Of a stretch of 64,000 nt of DNA, positions 1-10,384 are shown in pieces. Origin of the DNA: Notamacropus eugenii. Lineage: Eukaryota > Chordata > Mammalia > Diprotodontia > Macropodidae. Made by a program: the position numbers and the translations under genes. Each line of letters opens with the position of its first letter. Position 1 is the first letter of the stretch. Under the pieces are notes generated by a model that had not been told where the DNA came from, ran no database searches, and saw only the letters and a list, made by a program, of their open reading frames with translations. The stretch spans positions 64,446,885 through 64,510,884 of the forward strand of contig NC_092876.1 in assembly GCF_028372415.1 (NCBI RefSeq), given 5' to 3'.

Positions 1-954
1 AGATCTGAGAGGATCCTCCCAACCTATTCCTTCATTGAGGTGGAGGGTCCACAGGTTTTTCAGATTTTTTTTTAATGCTGATTTTTTTCCACTTTAAGAA
101 AAATGCCATTTGTCACATGGGATGACTTTCAGGAAAGGGGAGAGTGAGAAATACATAGTATACTTTGGTGACATAAGAAACAGAAAACATCAATAAAAAC
201 AGTAAAAAGAAAACTTGCCAGATTTGCTTTACACGGGAGAGACTTCATCCATATCTTTATTTTAATCAAGTATATTTCATAGTAGCCAAAGTGATTTTGA
301 AGATGAGCAGGACACTTGGAAATAATAAACCTCTTCTGGTGGATTACACTTTTATGTATTTTCTGACTAATTTGTTTGGTCCAGAAATTATTGTCTGTAG
401 AGAGAGAACATATTTTTCCTCCTGCTTAAACTTATAACAGTTTCAGGGAGCGGGGTGGGTACTGAAGACATTTATACATTTGACAAATGACATATGTCAT
501 TTTAATCCTTATGGGAATGCAACAGGAAATACGTTGGGGATATCCTGAAAAAAGCTTGGGGAGAAGGGTTGATAATAATTACATTCCATAGAAATGGTGG
601 TCAACCAATCCACAAAAATTTTTTGAGGATCTACTATGTACTTATTCATGTGCTAGAAGAAATTGGGGAATTGGAAGATGTACTGGCAGTCAGTACACAT
701 TTATTAAGCACCCAATACGTGTCAGGTATTTTTCTAAGAAATGGAAAATATTAGCAGGCAATGTGAAAATGTGTCAATTTGAGTGGCGCTAACTGTAAAG
801 GCTATGGAAGTTGGTATTTACAGAATCATTGCAGAAAGGATGTTAGCTCAGAAGGGTAGTTAGAATGTAAAATGGCAGAACTTAAAGGGAACTTAGAACA
901 GGGTATGTATATAAATATTACAGATGGATCCCTCTGGCCTCAACACAAGATGAT
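1..954. other. No gene; mostly unassigned, faint L2-end fragments at 595-760
   Basis: AT-rich sequence without coding signal. Two short stretches at about 617-650 and 700-735 resemble the antisense L2/SINE end ('atttattaagcac...'). The remainder I cannot assign. Confidence 0.4.
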
Positions 955-2010
955 GTCTTCCCATAGCTTGCTTTTATTGCAATGGGCTCCTAATTGGGTT
1001 TCCCTGCAACAAGTCTCACCCCAGCCCCACCCTCTTCTACTTTGTTCTTGACGTAGCTACCAAACTGATAGTGCTTTATTTTTTTAGTGTTAAACATAAC
1101 AGTTTTTTAAATGTTTTAATATTCTTAGAACTTCTTTTTAGTAAATTTTAAAACTTTAAACTTAAATACAAAATAAGAAAAGAAAAAATAAACAAACTTA
1201 AATATTAAAACTAAAATAATACAAAACAAGAAAAGAAAAAAATATGGCCATGTGCACAGCAGAGCATGAGAGAGGATTCAAAATATACAGCAATAAATTT
1301 CCATTTCAAGAAAGCCTGTATAATAAATACTACTCATTGTATTCAGAGCTGTCCATCTTTGCTTTCTTGTAAGTTTTCTTTTGTCATCTGCTGTGTACTT
1401 TTTACATTGTTCTCTCCTCTCTCCCCCTCCTCACTCTCCGAGGCTATAGTGAAGCATCTATATATTTATACATAGATACAAACTGGTATTCCTAACAGTG
1501 GTTCTGACCATGTTATTCCCCTAGTCAAGATGTTTCAGTGGCTCCCTGTTGTCTTTAGGATGAACTACAAATCTCTCTGATATTTAAAACCCTTTATATT
1601 GTGACTCCAACTTATCTTTCTGGGTTGGTTTCATTTTATACACCTTCTTGATATCTGCATTTCAGTCAACCTGGCTGTTCCCCATGTATGATGTCCAAAC
1701 CCTCGTCTCTATGCTTTTCTATAGATCTGGATTCCCTCCATTCTTATTGTCATCTCATAGGATCTCTGGCTTCATTCAAGGCTCAGGTCAGGTGTCACTT
1801 GTTGAAGATCCTAAACCAGCCTTTCCTGATTTCCCTAGGTGTTAGTGCTTTCCCCTTTTGACAGGAATTCCTTTGTATTTATTTGTGTTCATGTTGCAGT
1901 AGAATATAAGCTCCCTGAGGGCAAGGCTCAGTTAATTTTTGTCTGTGTTCTCCAAGTGACTCCTAAGAATGAAATGTTCATTGTTCTTTGAATGAATGAA
2001 TGAACTGGAC
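955..2010 (+). repeat. L2 LINE 3' end, interrupted
   Basis: Two collinear L2 pieces (about 955-1074 and 1488-2010). Together they carry the L2 RT C-terminal wording ('ctgaccatg...agtggctccctgtt') and the L2 3' UTR with 'ataagctccctgagggcaag' and a (tgaa)n tail near 1990. They are separated by an unrelated insert. Confidence 0.65.
1075..1487 (-). repeat. Probable L1-like insert in the L2
   Basis: A-rich on both strands; it splits an otherwise continuous L2. The 1240-1400 part resembles marsupial L1 3' sequence read on the minus strand. No clear target-site duplication. Confidence 0.35.
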
Positions 2011-2049
2011 TCTAAGTACACATGGAACTAAAGCTGAGAAATTAGAGAT

Positions 2050-2330
2050 CAAGGAATACGTTCTCCTGGCAAGTGTGTATGTGATATCTTTCCATGATAG
2101 TAACTGACACTGATATTGTATGCCAACACTGGAGAGTGATTGTCCCAAAGCAACCTTGTGGGGCTAGGTAGCACTAGTGCTACTATCTCTTTATTGCAGA
2201 TGAATAGACTCCAATGAGTTAAATAACTTGCCCCTGGATACACTGTAAGTAAATGGAAGAGAAGAAATTTGAACACAGTTTTTTCTGGTGCTTAGTTCTG
2301 TGTGCTAAACACTGAAATCTATGCTTCCTC
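2050..2330 (-). repeat. MIR-like CORE-SINE, antisense
   Basis: Contains the antisense MIR signature 'gcagatgaatagactc...aacttgcccctggatacac...atttgaacacag'. Confidence 0.5.
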
Positions 2331-2446
2331 TTTTTAAGAATTAAGCAATTCACTTCAGCTCTCTGGGCCTTACTTTATTCTTTTGTAAAATGAGGTGATT
2401 GTATTAGATGAGCCCTAAAATCACTTCCAGATCTAACATTCAATAT
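2331..2446 (+). repeat. MIR-like SINE 3' half
   Basis: 'tctctgggccttactttat...tgtaaaatgaggtgattg...cacttccagatctaacattc' is the sense SINE body and tail. It runs directly into the tandem array at 2447. Confidence 0.6.
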
Positions 2447-2625
2447 TCTAAGGACCCTTCTTCAGCTCTGACATTCTTTGTTCTAAGGGCCCTCTTAGCT
2501 CGACATCCTGTGTTCTAAGGGCCTTCCCAGCTCACACATACTGTGTTAGTCTAAGGGCCCCCCCAGCTCAGACATCCTACGTTCTAAGGCCCCTCACAAC
2601 TCTGTTATTCCGCATTCTCAGTTTT
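2447..2625 (+). repeat. Degenerate tandem array of the SINE tail, period about 33-36 bp
   Basis: About five diverged copies of a unit like 'ctaagggcccttcagctctgacattctgtgtt' (split here: 'ctaagggccctt' + 'cagctctgacattctgtgtt'). The unit is the SINE 3' tail itself. Confidence 0.75.
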
Positions 2626-2799
2626 CCTTTGACATTCATTTCTCATTACCTTTTCTCTACTTCTTCCTAAACCTTCTCCCCATCCAAAAAAAAATTCTCT
2701 GCCTCCCCTCAGGTGTCCAGACTCTGTTAGGGTGCCTGAGTGGGAATGGCAGCATGGTTGTTGGGCACCTTCAGCTTCACTCCTTCCAAAGGACTCCTG

Positions 2800-2970
2800 G
2801 CCTGGCTATCTACCTGCATCTGAACTCTTTTATATACGTTGTCTTCTTTAATTGAGGTGTAGGCTCCTGGAGAGAAGATACTATCTTCCTTTTTCTATTT
2901 CTATCCTTAGCACTCCACACAGCGCTTGGAGCAGAGGAAGCACTTAAAAATGCTCATTCATTCAGTACTT
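2800..2970 (+). repeat. L2 LINE 3' end
   Basis: 'gtaggctcctggagagaag', 'ccttagcactccacacagcg' and 'agcacttaaaaatgctc' match the L2 3' UTR end. Confidence 0.55.
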
Positions 2971-3174
2971 ACATTTATCATTTCATTTCTTCAAACTTCT
3001 TGTTCAAAGTAAGTGTTATCTTTTATGGTCAAAATCTTCCTATCAGTCAGGTAAAAAAGTATAGTAGAAAGATTATAGATTTTAAAAATCCACTTATTAA
3101 TTCAAAACTCATAATATCACTATTGACTTCCATTCACCAGGTACCAGAACTTTTCAATGCACTAAGTGAATGAT

Positions 3175-3375
3175 TAAGGAATCTGTCACTCAGTGAACAA
3201 GCATTTATCAAGTGTTTACTATGTTCAAATCTAAGCATGGTACTAAATACTGGGAATGGATATAAAGGTAAACACTCTGTTCCTTTCTTCAGGGAGCTCA
3301 CATTTTAATGGAGGAGACAGAATGTAAGTAATCCTAGCTTGTACAAACAAGCTATATATACAGGATAAATTGGAG
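3175..3375 (-). repeat. L2 LINE 3' end, antisense
   Basis: 'agcatttatcaagtgtttac', 'cagggagctcacattttaat' and 'caagctatatatacaggat' are the antisense of the L2 3' UTR. Confidence 0.6.
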
Positions 3376-3664
3376 GTGATCTCAGGAGAGCCCTGCTAGC
3401 CTTAATCACTGAACTGGTATTGTCTCAAACTGAGACCTTAAAGACCTTAGCTTAAAAAGGCCAAGGTCCCCTACTGTATCCTGGGTCATCTCCAGTCGTC
3501 CTGATCCATATCTGGCCATTGGATCCAGATGGCTCTGGAGGAGAAAGTGAGACTGATGACTCTGCCCAGCCCTCCCTCACTGTAATCCAATTCACTTGCA
3601 AATCAAGACATCACCTTCCTGAGATCACAGTCCTCTTTGAGAATGAAGGACAGACAACAACAGC
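3376..3664 (+). repeat. SINE with RTE-like 3' tail
   Basis: Runs from 'ccttagcttaaaaaggccaa' to 'tctttgagaatgaaggacag' then (acaaca). The last part matches the tail of the LINE at 10.4-11.4 kb. Confidence 0.7.
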
Positions 3665-4258
3665 CACTCCTCTACTGCTGACCTCATCCCTTCATACCTG
3701 GACTATGGTGGGTCTGCCTGCCTCAAGTCTCTCACCACTCCAATCCATCCTCTGCAGGTTCAACCATATCACTCACCCCCTCTTACTCAATAAACTCCAG
3801 TGGCTCCCTATGATTGCCAATACTTTGGCATTCAAAGCCCTTTGTAACCTAACTCTCTCCCACCTTACCTTTCTTCTTATACTTTTCTCCCCAACATGTA
3901 CATTTTTATCCAGTAACACTGGTATCCTCACTGTTTCATGAACAAGACACTCCATTTCTCAGCCCTGGGCATTTTTTCTAGCTGTTTTCCATGCTTGGAA
4001 GGTTCTTCCTCCTCATCTTCTCTCCTGGCTTCTCTGGCTTCCTTCAAGTCCCAGCCAACATCCTATCTTCTACAGGAAGCCTTCCTACTTCCTCAGTTCC
4101 AGTGCCATTGTATAGAGGTTTTTTGTACATTGTTGTTTGTATATCATCTCTTCCATTAGACTGTGAGCTCCTTGAAAGCGGAGACTGTCTTTTGCCTCTT
4201 TTTGTATACCCAGAATCTAGCACAGTGCCTGGTATTAATACAAAATTATTGACTGACT
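3665..4258 (+). repeat. L2 LINE, RT C-terminus and 3' UTR
   Basis: Plus-strand frames carry L2 RT wording such as VGLPASSLSPLQSILC and LLNKLQWLPM, later LLASLASFKSQ. It ends in the L2 3' UTR ('gactgtgagctccttgaaag', 'agcacagtgcctgg'). Frames change along it, so it is a dead copy. Confidence 0.8.
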
Positions 4259-4564
4259 AAAGAAAGTGATGAAGAAAAATAAATTAGTACTTTAGATTAA
4301 ACTTAAAAGTATGTCATATATACATTTTGGGGGGGGCTAGAGTTGGTTGTTAAACATTCGCTGGTACACCCTTGCATAAAACTTTTATTTTCAAAGTTTG
4401 TAGTAATGAATTTGTCTTTGAAATTGATTTGTTGATAGGTTACAGATAAGCTGTGAATCTTTTAGTAGAGGGAGTTTCTACACCAGGCGTCCCTCATTCT
4501 GATGAAAACATAAGTCTGTATTGAGAACAACATTAATAATTATCACTGTAGAGGATTAAGAACA

Positions 4565-4745
4565 GTTGGAATCATAACAACATAGATTTTGGAGCTGGAA
4601 AAGGACTCCACAGATTACTGAGATTAAACCTCCCCATTTGACAGATGGGGAGAATGAGGCCTAAAGATGTTAAATGACATGTTCTAGGTCACACAAAAAA
4701 CAACTCTAGTGTAGATCCAGAGTTCATTCCATTGTATCAGGCTGC
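4565..4745 (-). repeat. MIR-like SINE, antisense
   Basis: 'attttggagctggaaaagga', 'ccccatttgacagatgggga' and 'ggtcacacaa' are the antisense SINE tail and body. Confidence 0.6.
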
Positions 4746-5403
4746 ATAGACCTAAGGGGCCCCTCTCCATTCAGAAATTATCATACTGTTCAACACACTT
4801 TGTCATGTAAACATTTTTCAGTATGTTAGATGTGTTTTTGGATGCAAATTTAAAAATGCATATGGAATCCTATCACCCTGTTATAGAACAAAATGTGAAT
4901 TTTGACATTCATATTGACATATTCTCATATTCATGAGAGAGTATATTTTGGTGGGAGCTTGGGAGTGGTATGAAGCCACCATTTGGCTTACACTTGTATG
5001 TGAGGTGAAGTCCAGACTCATATGACATGTGTCAAAACAGGCTGGAATACCTCCATGTATGTCCAGTAAGGCAATGAAGACTTCAGTATGCGTCTGACTG
5101 TCCTGTCAGTCACGTTCTGGGCATCATCTGACAAATATCATCCTTCTTTCTATGTTCATTGGCTCAGTATTTTGTATTTGGTAGGTATTGGTGTAGATTG
5201 CCAAAGTTCTTGGGGTTCCTCTTTTGTTTGTTAATCATCTGATGAGTTTTTGTTAACATAAATGGTGAGTTAAATTTAAACCTCTGACGTGAAATTTGAC
5301 TTTTTTAGCTAAGAAAGCATATGAATTCTATTCTGTACAAAGGTTAGGATTCGATTTGTATTGACTTTCTTGGGTTAGACCACAAAGTGGTGGGATATAT
5401 GGA

Positions 5404-5479
5404 TCTCATCACACTCTATTGAGGGAGAGGGGAGGAGGGAAGGAGGGGGGAGGGAGAGAGAGAGAGAGAGAGAGAAAGG

Positions 5480-5546
<67 letters not shown>
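5404..5546. repeat. (GA)n simple repeat
   Basis: About 140 bp of nearly pure GA dinucleotides with a GGGA-rich left edge. The poly-serine/leucine frame on the other strand is a by-product. Confidence 0.95.
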
Positions 5547-5547
<1 letters not shown>

Positions 5548-5554
5548 ATTTGAC

Positions 5555-5760
5555 TAATTAAGAGATAGCATAGCATAAGGGCAAAGAACACTACATTGGG
5601 TATGAGAAGAACTGGGCTCAAATTCTGTTTCACAATTTCCTGGTTGTGTGAGTCAGGACAAGTTGTTTCACTTTGTCCAGCCTCAGTTTCCTCATCTATA
5701 AAGTGACAAAGGCTTGTTGACCTCTGGAGTACCTTCCTGCTCTTAAGCTATGATCCTGTG
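5555..5760 (+). repeat. MIR-like CORE-SINE
   Basis: 'tgggctcaaattctg', 'cctcagtttcctcatctata' and the tail 'cttcctgctcttaagctatg' in the sense order. Confidence 0.65.
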
Positions 5761-5844
5761 ATGACTTTCTTTTCTTTTATGAAAGACTTACCTCTAAGTT
5801 TAAACATACCCCACCCTATCCAAATCTACCATCATTATTTTGTT

Positions 5845-6050
5845 ATGGTGTTGTTGTATTTGTCCTTCATTCTCGAAGAAGACCGTGACATCAAGATGGT
5901 GACAGAACTTGCAGTTGACTTTGATTTGAGTGAGGGAGGGCTGTGCAAGGTCACCAACCTCACTTTCTTCTCCTGAGCCATCTGGGTCCAGTGACCTGAT
6001 ATACATCAGGACAGCTGGAGATAGCCCAGGATGCAATGTGAGACCCCGGG
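5845..6050 (-). repeat. SINE with RTE-like tail, antisense
   Basis: Left end 'tttgtccttcattctcgaag' is the antisense tail; 'gagccatctgggtccagtga' is the antisense body. Same family as 3376-3664 and 31665-31997. Confidence 0.7.
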
Positions 6051-6099
6051 TCTTATCACATTCTCACTTTGAGTAAGATACACTCATTCAATGAATAGG

Positions 6100-7100
6100 C
6101 TTCTTTAAGTAGTTGCTCAAGAGAGTGGATATAATTACTAAATAGTAATTGAATAAAAATAATGTACTCAGCAAAGCTGAGTATAATCTCAAATAAAAAA
6201 ATGAATATTTAATGAAGTGAGAAAGATATTCAGGTATTTATGAGTAAAAGAGCAGGACTCAATGGAAAATTGAACATGGAAGATCCAGGAGAAACATAAG
6301 GTAAACATTAAAGACCAATTATAAAGGACTCAAAAAGGTCAAACTCTTTAGTTTTTATATATGAATATGTTATCAGTATGCCTAATTTGTTTTGTAAATC
6401 AATGAAGATTGACCTGTACCCAAACCACTGGCACTCAGATAACTAAGATGAACCTGGTGATTGAGATGGTCATGCTGAAGTCTGTCTTGACAAGACAGGA
6501 GCCCCCAAAGGTGCCAATCACCTGCTTGAAGTAACTTTTCCATCCTCTAACACAACAAATGGCCATCTCTGTGATCTTCAAAAGTAGAGCTGAATTTTCA
6601 GGTGCTAGCACAAAAAGGATGAACTTTCCTGGGCACCAAATCATATTCAAAACATGAAGTTTCTCTTGAGAAGCACTAGGTATTGAAACTGAGCACATTT
6701 TCCTTGTCTGAAAAAATTAGTTTCCAAGAATTGGTGATGCTAAGCATCATAAAAGTGGATTATTTGTGGATCCTCAAGAAGGGACTATGATGAATGATGA
6801 ATATTAAGGAGAACAGTTAAATGAAACTGAAAGAATTTCAGAGAAATAGCTTTTGAAAAACAAACAAAACTTTTTTTGGGAAGCTATAAGACAGGAAATT
6901 ACCAAGAAATTGTCAATAATCTTCTCAAAGCCTTGGAAAGTCATGAAATACAACATATCACTCAAAATCCACTCTTTGGATGCACATTTGGAATTCTTCC
7001 CAGAAAACCTAGGGGCTGTCAGTGATGAGCCAGGGAATGCTTCCATTAAGAAATAGCCAACATTCAGAGATTGACCCCCCAAATACTTAAAAGTAGCACC
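6100..7100. other. Mostly unassigned stretch containing a mobile-element coding fragment
   Basis: No host gene seen. The only recognisable piece is the plus-strand fragment at 6853-7056 (separate entry). Confidence 0.4.
6853..7056 (+). pseudogene. Fragment resembling a repeat-encoded protein (FFPENLGAVSDE motif)
   Basis: A short plus-strand frame contains ISLKIHSLDAHLEFFPENLG followed by AVSDEP. I have seen closely similar wording in many uncharacterised, high-copy animal proteins that look transposon-borne; I cannot name the superfamily. It is a short broken fragment with no gene structure around it. The assignment rests on memory of the motif only. Confidence 0.4.
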
Positions 7101-7149
7101 AGATCAAAGAAAGACTAAATTTCTGACTGTTGGAAGCTGTTGGGCGCTG

Positions 7150-7275
7150 AGCAGGGATGCTGTAAGCAAGTCAAGTACAATGGTAAATGAGACCTGCTTC
7201 AGACATTTACTGTGTGGCCCTGGGTAAGTCACTGAATCTCCCTTGTTCTGTTTCCTCATCTGTGACTTAAGTGGG
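7150..7275 (+). repeat. SINE fragment
   Basis: 'gtggccctgggtaagtcact' followed by 'gtttcctcatctgtgactta' is sense SINE body. Confidence 0.5.
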
Positions 7276-7282
7276 TTAGTCA

Positions 7283-7875
7283 GTGACCCAATCAACGTGC
7301 ATCTCTGTGCCAGGTACTGTGCCAAATGCTAGGGATACAAAGGGAGGCAAAAGACAGTTCCTGCTCTCAAGGTACATGCAGTGTACTTGGGACGACAATA
7401 GGCAAAGAGACATGTACAAACAAGATATATACAGGATAGATGGAGGGGCACTGAGGAAAGACTTCCTATAGATGGTGGCATTTTCAGGGGCTTTAGGAAG
7501 TCAGAGAAGAAAAAGGAGAGAATTCCAGGTATGGCGGACAGCCAGTGAAAATGCCCAGAGTCAGTAGATGTAGGGTCTTGTTCATAGAACAGCCAGGAGG
7601 CTGTTCACTGGACCAAGAAGATGCAACAGGTAGTAAGGAGACTGGAAAGGTAGAGGAAGACCAGGTTAGGAAGGACTTTGAGTGTCAAATAGAGGATTTT
7701 ACATCTGATTTTGGAGGTGATGGGTAACCATGGGAATTTGTTGAGTAAGGGGGTGACATGGTCTGATCTACACTTTAGGAACTTTTCTTTGATGACTGAG
7801 TGGAAGATAGACTGGAATGGAAAGAGACAAGCCAGGGAAACTGATCCAGCTCCAAATCTATGGTCACCCCAAACG
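7283..7875 (-). repeat. L2 LINE, antisense
   Basis: Minus-strand frame around 7605-7790 reads LLNKFPWLPITSKIRCKILY, L2 RT C-terminus. The left end has antisense L2 3' UTR ('caaacaagatatatacagga'). Confidence 0.8.
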
Positions 7876-8049
7876 TGGCTTTGCAACCTTCAAAGTGTCA
7901 TAGAAATGCTATCAATAATACCAATAACTGTTATCATTATTATTGTTAATTTCTTGGACTTAAAAAATAGATAGGTGATTTATTGTTCTAAGGAGATCAG
8001 GATAGGACATTCATGCTACCAGGGCAGATTAGCAATTGTCCTACAATTT

Positions 8050-8195
8050 CTAATTCCAGAGGGTTGCTGAGGGTCACTGAGAGTCACGCACAGTTACACA
8101 GCTAGGATATCATAGTGATGAGGCTTGAAATGAGGTTGTCCTGACTTCCAGGTCAGCATCCTGTCTACTATTCCACTCTACCTCTTACATTGGGA
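8050..8195 (-). repeat. tRNA-SINE fragment, antisense
   Basis: 'gttacacagctaggatatca', 'aggttgtcctgacttccagg' and 'ctattccactctacct' follow the antisense order of the tRNA-headed SINE. Confidence 0.55.
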
Positions 8196-8600
8196 TTTAA
8201 AGAAGAAAGTCATTTAAACTAATTCTAGACTCCTCTGGAAAACGGAGCTGGGAAAATGATAAGAAGTAAAAAATATACCTTGATCTTGTCTGTATCATTT
8301 TTTGCGAAGTTGGTTATCTCTGCCTCTCTCCCAAGAATAAATGAATTAATTATTGATTGATCTGGCTTTGTTACAATATTCACAAAGTTGTCTCCATTTT
8401 GCTGAATTTCAATAGATAGTTGGATATTTTTATTTTTCTTGATGAAGTCTTCAGATTTTCTTATGAAGGGGAAAAAAGTGAGTCAACATTCACACTGAGT
8501 TTTGAGGAAGGGGTGAAATCTCAGTTCTCCTATTTGGGATAGGACGTAATATGCTAAGTGACAGTAGAGATCCAATGTAAATAGAGGCATCAAATGAGAG

Positions 8601-8850
8601 AATACGAGAGCTGGGAGGATCCTTAGAATATAGGATGTCAGAGCTGGGAGGGTCCTTAGAACACAGAATGTCAGAGCTGGGAGGGCCCTTAGAACACAGG
8701 ATGTCAGAGCTGGGAGGGCCCTTAGAACACAGGATGTCAGAGCTGGGAGGGCCCTTAGAACACAGGATGTCAGAGCTGGGAGGGACCTTAGAACACAGGA
8801 TGTCAGAGCTGGGAGGGCCCTTAGAACACAGGATGTCAGAGCTATAGAAT
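8601..8850 (-). repeat. 33-bp minisatellite expanded from a SINE tail
   Basis: About 7.5 copies of a 33-bp unit ('atgtcagagctgggagggcc' + 'cttagaacacagg') with very few differences between copies. The period was checked by counting successive 'gtca' positions (8637, 8670). Because 33 is a multiple of 3, both strands show an 11-residue repeat frame; there is no other coding evidence. The SINE body follows at 8851-8990. Confidence 0.95.
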
Positions 8851-8990
8851 ACAACTTGGAATATATAATATCAGAAAGGTTTTAAAACATCTAATGTAAC
8901 AACACAAAACATTAAAGCTGAAAAAAATCTTGTAGATCATTTAGTTCAACTCCCTCATTTTGAAGTTAAGGAAATGAATGTCTGGAGCAT
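8851..8990 (-). repeat. MIR-like SINE body, antisense
   Basis: 'catttagttcaactccctca' and 'gaagttaaggaaatgaatg' continue from the minisatellite as the antisense SINE body. Confidence 0.55.
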
Positions 8991-8999
8991 TAAATTCAT

Positions 9000-9335
9000 G
9001 AATGACCAATAAATAAACAAATGTATAAGGGCCTACTGTGTGCCAGGCTCTGCACTTTGCAGCTGGAGATACAAAAAAAGTAATGGATGGATTAGTCTTT
9101 GCCTTCAAGGAGCTTATGTTCCGTTGTGGAACTTTTTCCATCACTTTGTGCTGGATTTGGTTGGTAATATACAGAAATACGGATCCCATACCTTCATTCC
9201 ACAGGTGTTTTCCATTGTCGTTAGGCTCAGTTATGAGCTTCCCTATCTTGCTTTTAAAGCCCTTCACAATCTAGGCCTATGATCGGGCTGCCTTCTTTTT
9301 GGATCATACATTTCTTTGATGACATCCTTTGCCCC
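9000..9335. repeat. Two L2 fragments in opposite orientations
   Basis: About 9005-9145 is antisense L2 3' end ('gtgtgccaggctctgcact', 'ttcaaggagcttatgtt'). About 9200-9335 is sense L2 ('gcttttaaagcccttcacaa'). Confidence 0.55.
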
Positions 9336-9520
9336 TGTCTGTTCATGTCCATAATATTAGAGAGAATGCTTTCTCTCTAATATTAATTTTTAATTCTGTT
9401 TTTAAAATTCAGGAGAAATTATATGATTTCATAATTTTTAACCATGGAAAAATGTTGGTTACTAAGAAAATAAAACTTTATTTCAGGGAAGAATTTAGGG
9501 TATTTTGGGATATTTACAAG

Positions 9521-9524
<4 letters not shown>

Positions 9525-9575
<51 letters not shown>

Positions 9576-9604
9576 TCTGTGTGTATATATATATATATAT
9601 ATGT
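9525..9604. repeat. (TATC)n and (TA)n microsatellite
   Basis: About 13 TATC tetramers followed by a TA run. Confidence 0.95.
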
Positions 9605-9635
9605 ATATAAATCTGTGTCTGACTGGTAATCTATA

Positions 9636-9880
9636 TTTATTGGAACATCTAGGTAGCACAGTGAACAGAATGCTGGGTCTGAAGTTAGGAAGACCTGAAT
9701 TCAAATTTGGCCTCAGATATTTAATAACTATGTAACCTTGGAAAACCCTTTTTGCCTCAGTTTCCTCTTCTGTAAAATGAGCTGGAGAAGGAAATGGAAA
9801 ACTGCTCCAGTATTTCTGCCAAGAAAACCCCAAGTGGGGTCACAGAAAGTCAGAAACAACTGAAAAGACTGAACTGCTAT
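9636..9880 (+). repeat. tRNA-headed marsupial CORE-SINE (MAR1-like), near full length
   Basis: Head 'acatctaggtagcacagtga', B-box-like 'gaattcaaatttgg', CORE 'cctcagtttcctcttctgt', then 'gctggagaaggaaatgg' and 'gccaagaaaaccccaagtgg'. Confidence 0.8.
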
Positions 9881-10114
9881 AATAATATTTCTATCTGCCT
9901 ACATTTACGTCCATTTCTATATCTTTGCTTATGCCTATGTCTCCCTCTGTATCTACCTCTGTGTCCCCCTTGATGTTCTTAAGATGTAGATGCCCTTAGA
10001 TCACTGATGTACTCTTAAGTCAACAGAGAGAGAGAAAGGAAAGAAACATTCCAGCGCTGGCTTCGTAATTATTTGTACATTTAATATCCTCACATGGGAT
10101 CGTGGCCTTACAAT

Positions 10115-10350
10115 TAGAGAGTAGCTCAGAGGCAGTCTAGACCAACCTCCTCGTTTTATAGATGAGGAAACTGAGGCCTAGAGAAGTTAAGTGACTTGCC
10201 CAAGGTCATACAGATAGCAGGATTCAAACCCATGTCCTCTGGCTTTAAACCAAGTGATAAGCATTTATTCCTTCTCTGATGTAGGAAAGGTACTATGCTA
10301 GGTCCTGGAGATCTAAAGGAACCTGAAACTATCTCTACCTTCAAGGAACT
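10115..10350 (-). repeat. MIR-like SINE then L2 3' end, both antisense
   Basis: 10115-10240: 'gatgaggaaactgaggccta', 'gacttgcccaaggtcataca'. 10245-10350: 'ctatgctaggtcctggagat', 'ttcaaggaacttacttaatt'. Confidence 0.65.
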
Positions 10351-10384
10351 TACTTAATTGTGTGTGTGTGTGTGTGTGTGTATG

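Noticed and set aside
5409-5633. Poly-serine/leucine frame
   Set aside because: By-product of the (GA)n repeat.
8635-8847. Open frames encoding an 11-residue repeat (MSELGGPLEHR-like) on both strands
   Set aside because: The 33-bp period is a multiple of three, so any stop-free unit stays open on repetition. The sequence is a tandem SINE tail with no gene context.
9000-9290. Overlapping 78-108-codon frames on both strands
   Set aside because: L2 fragments; the frames overlap in opposite directions and have no independent support.
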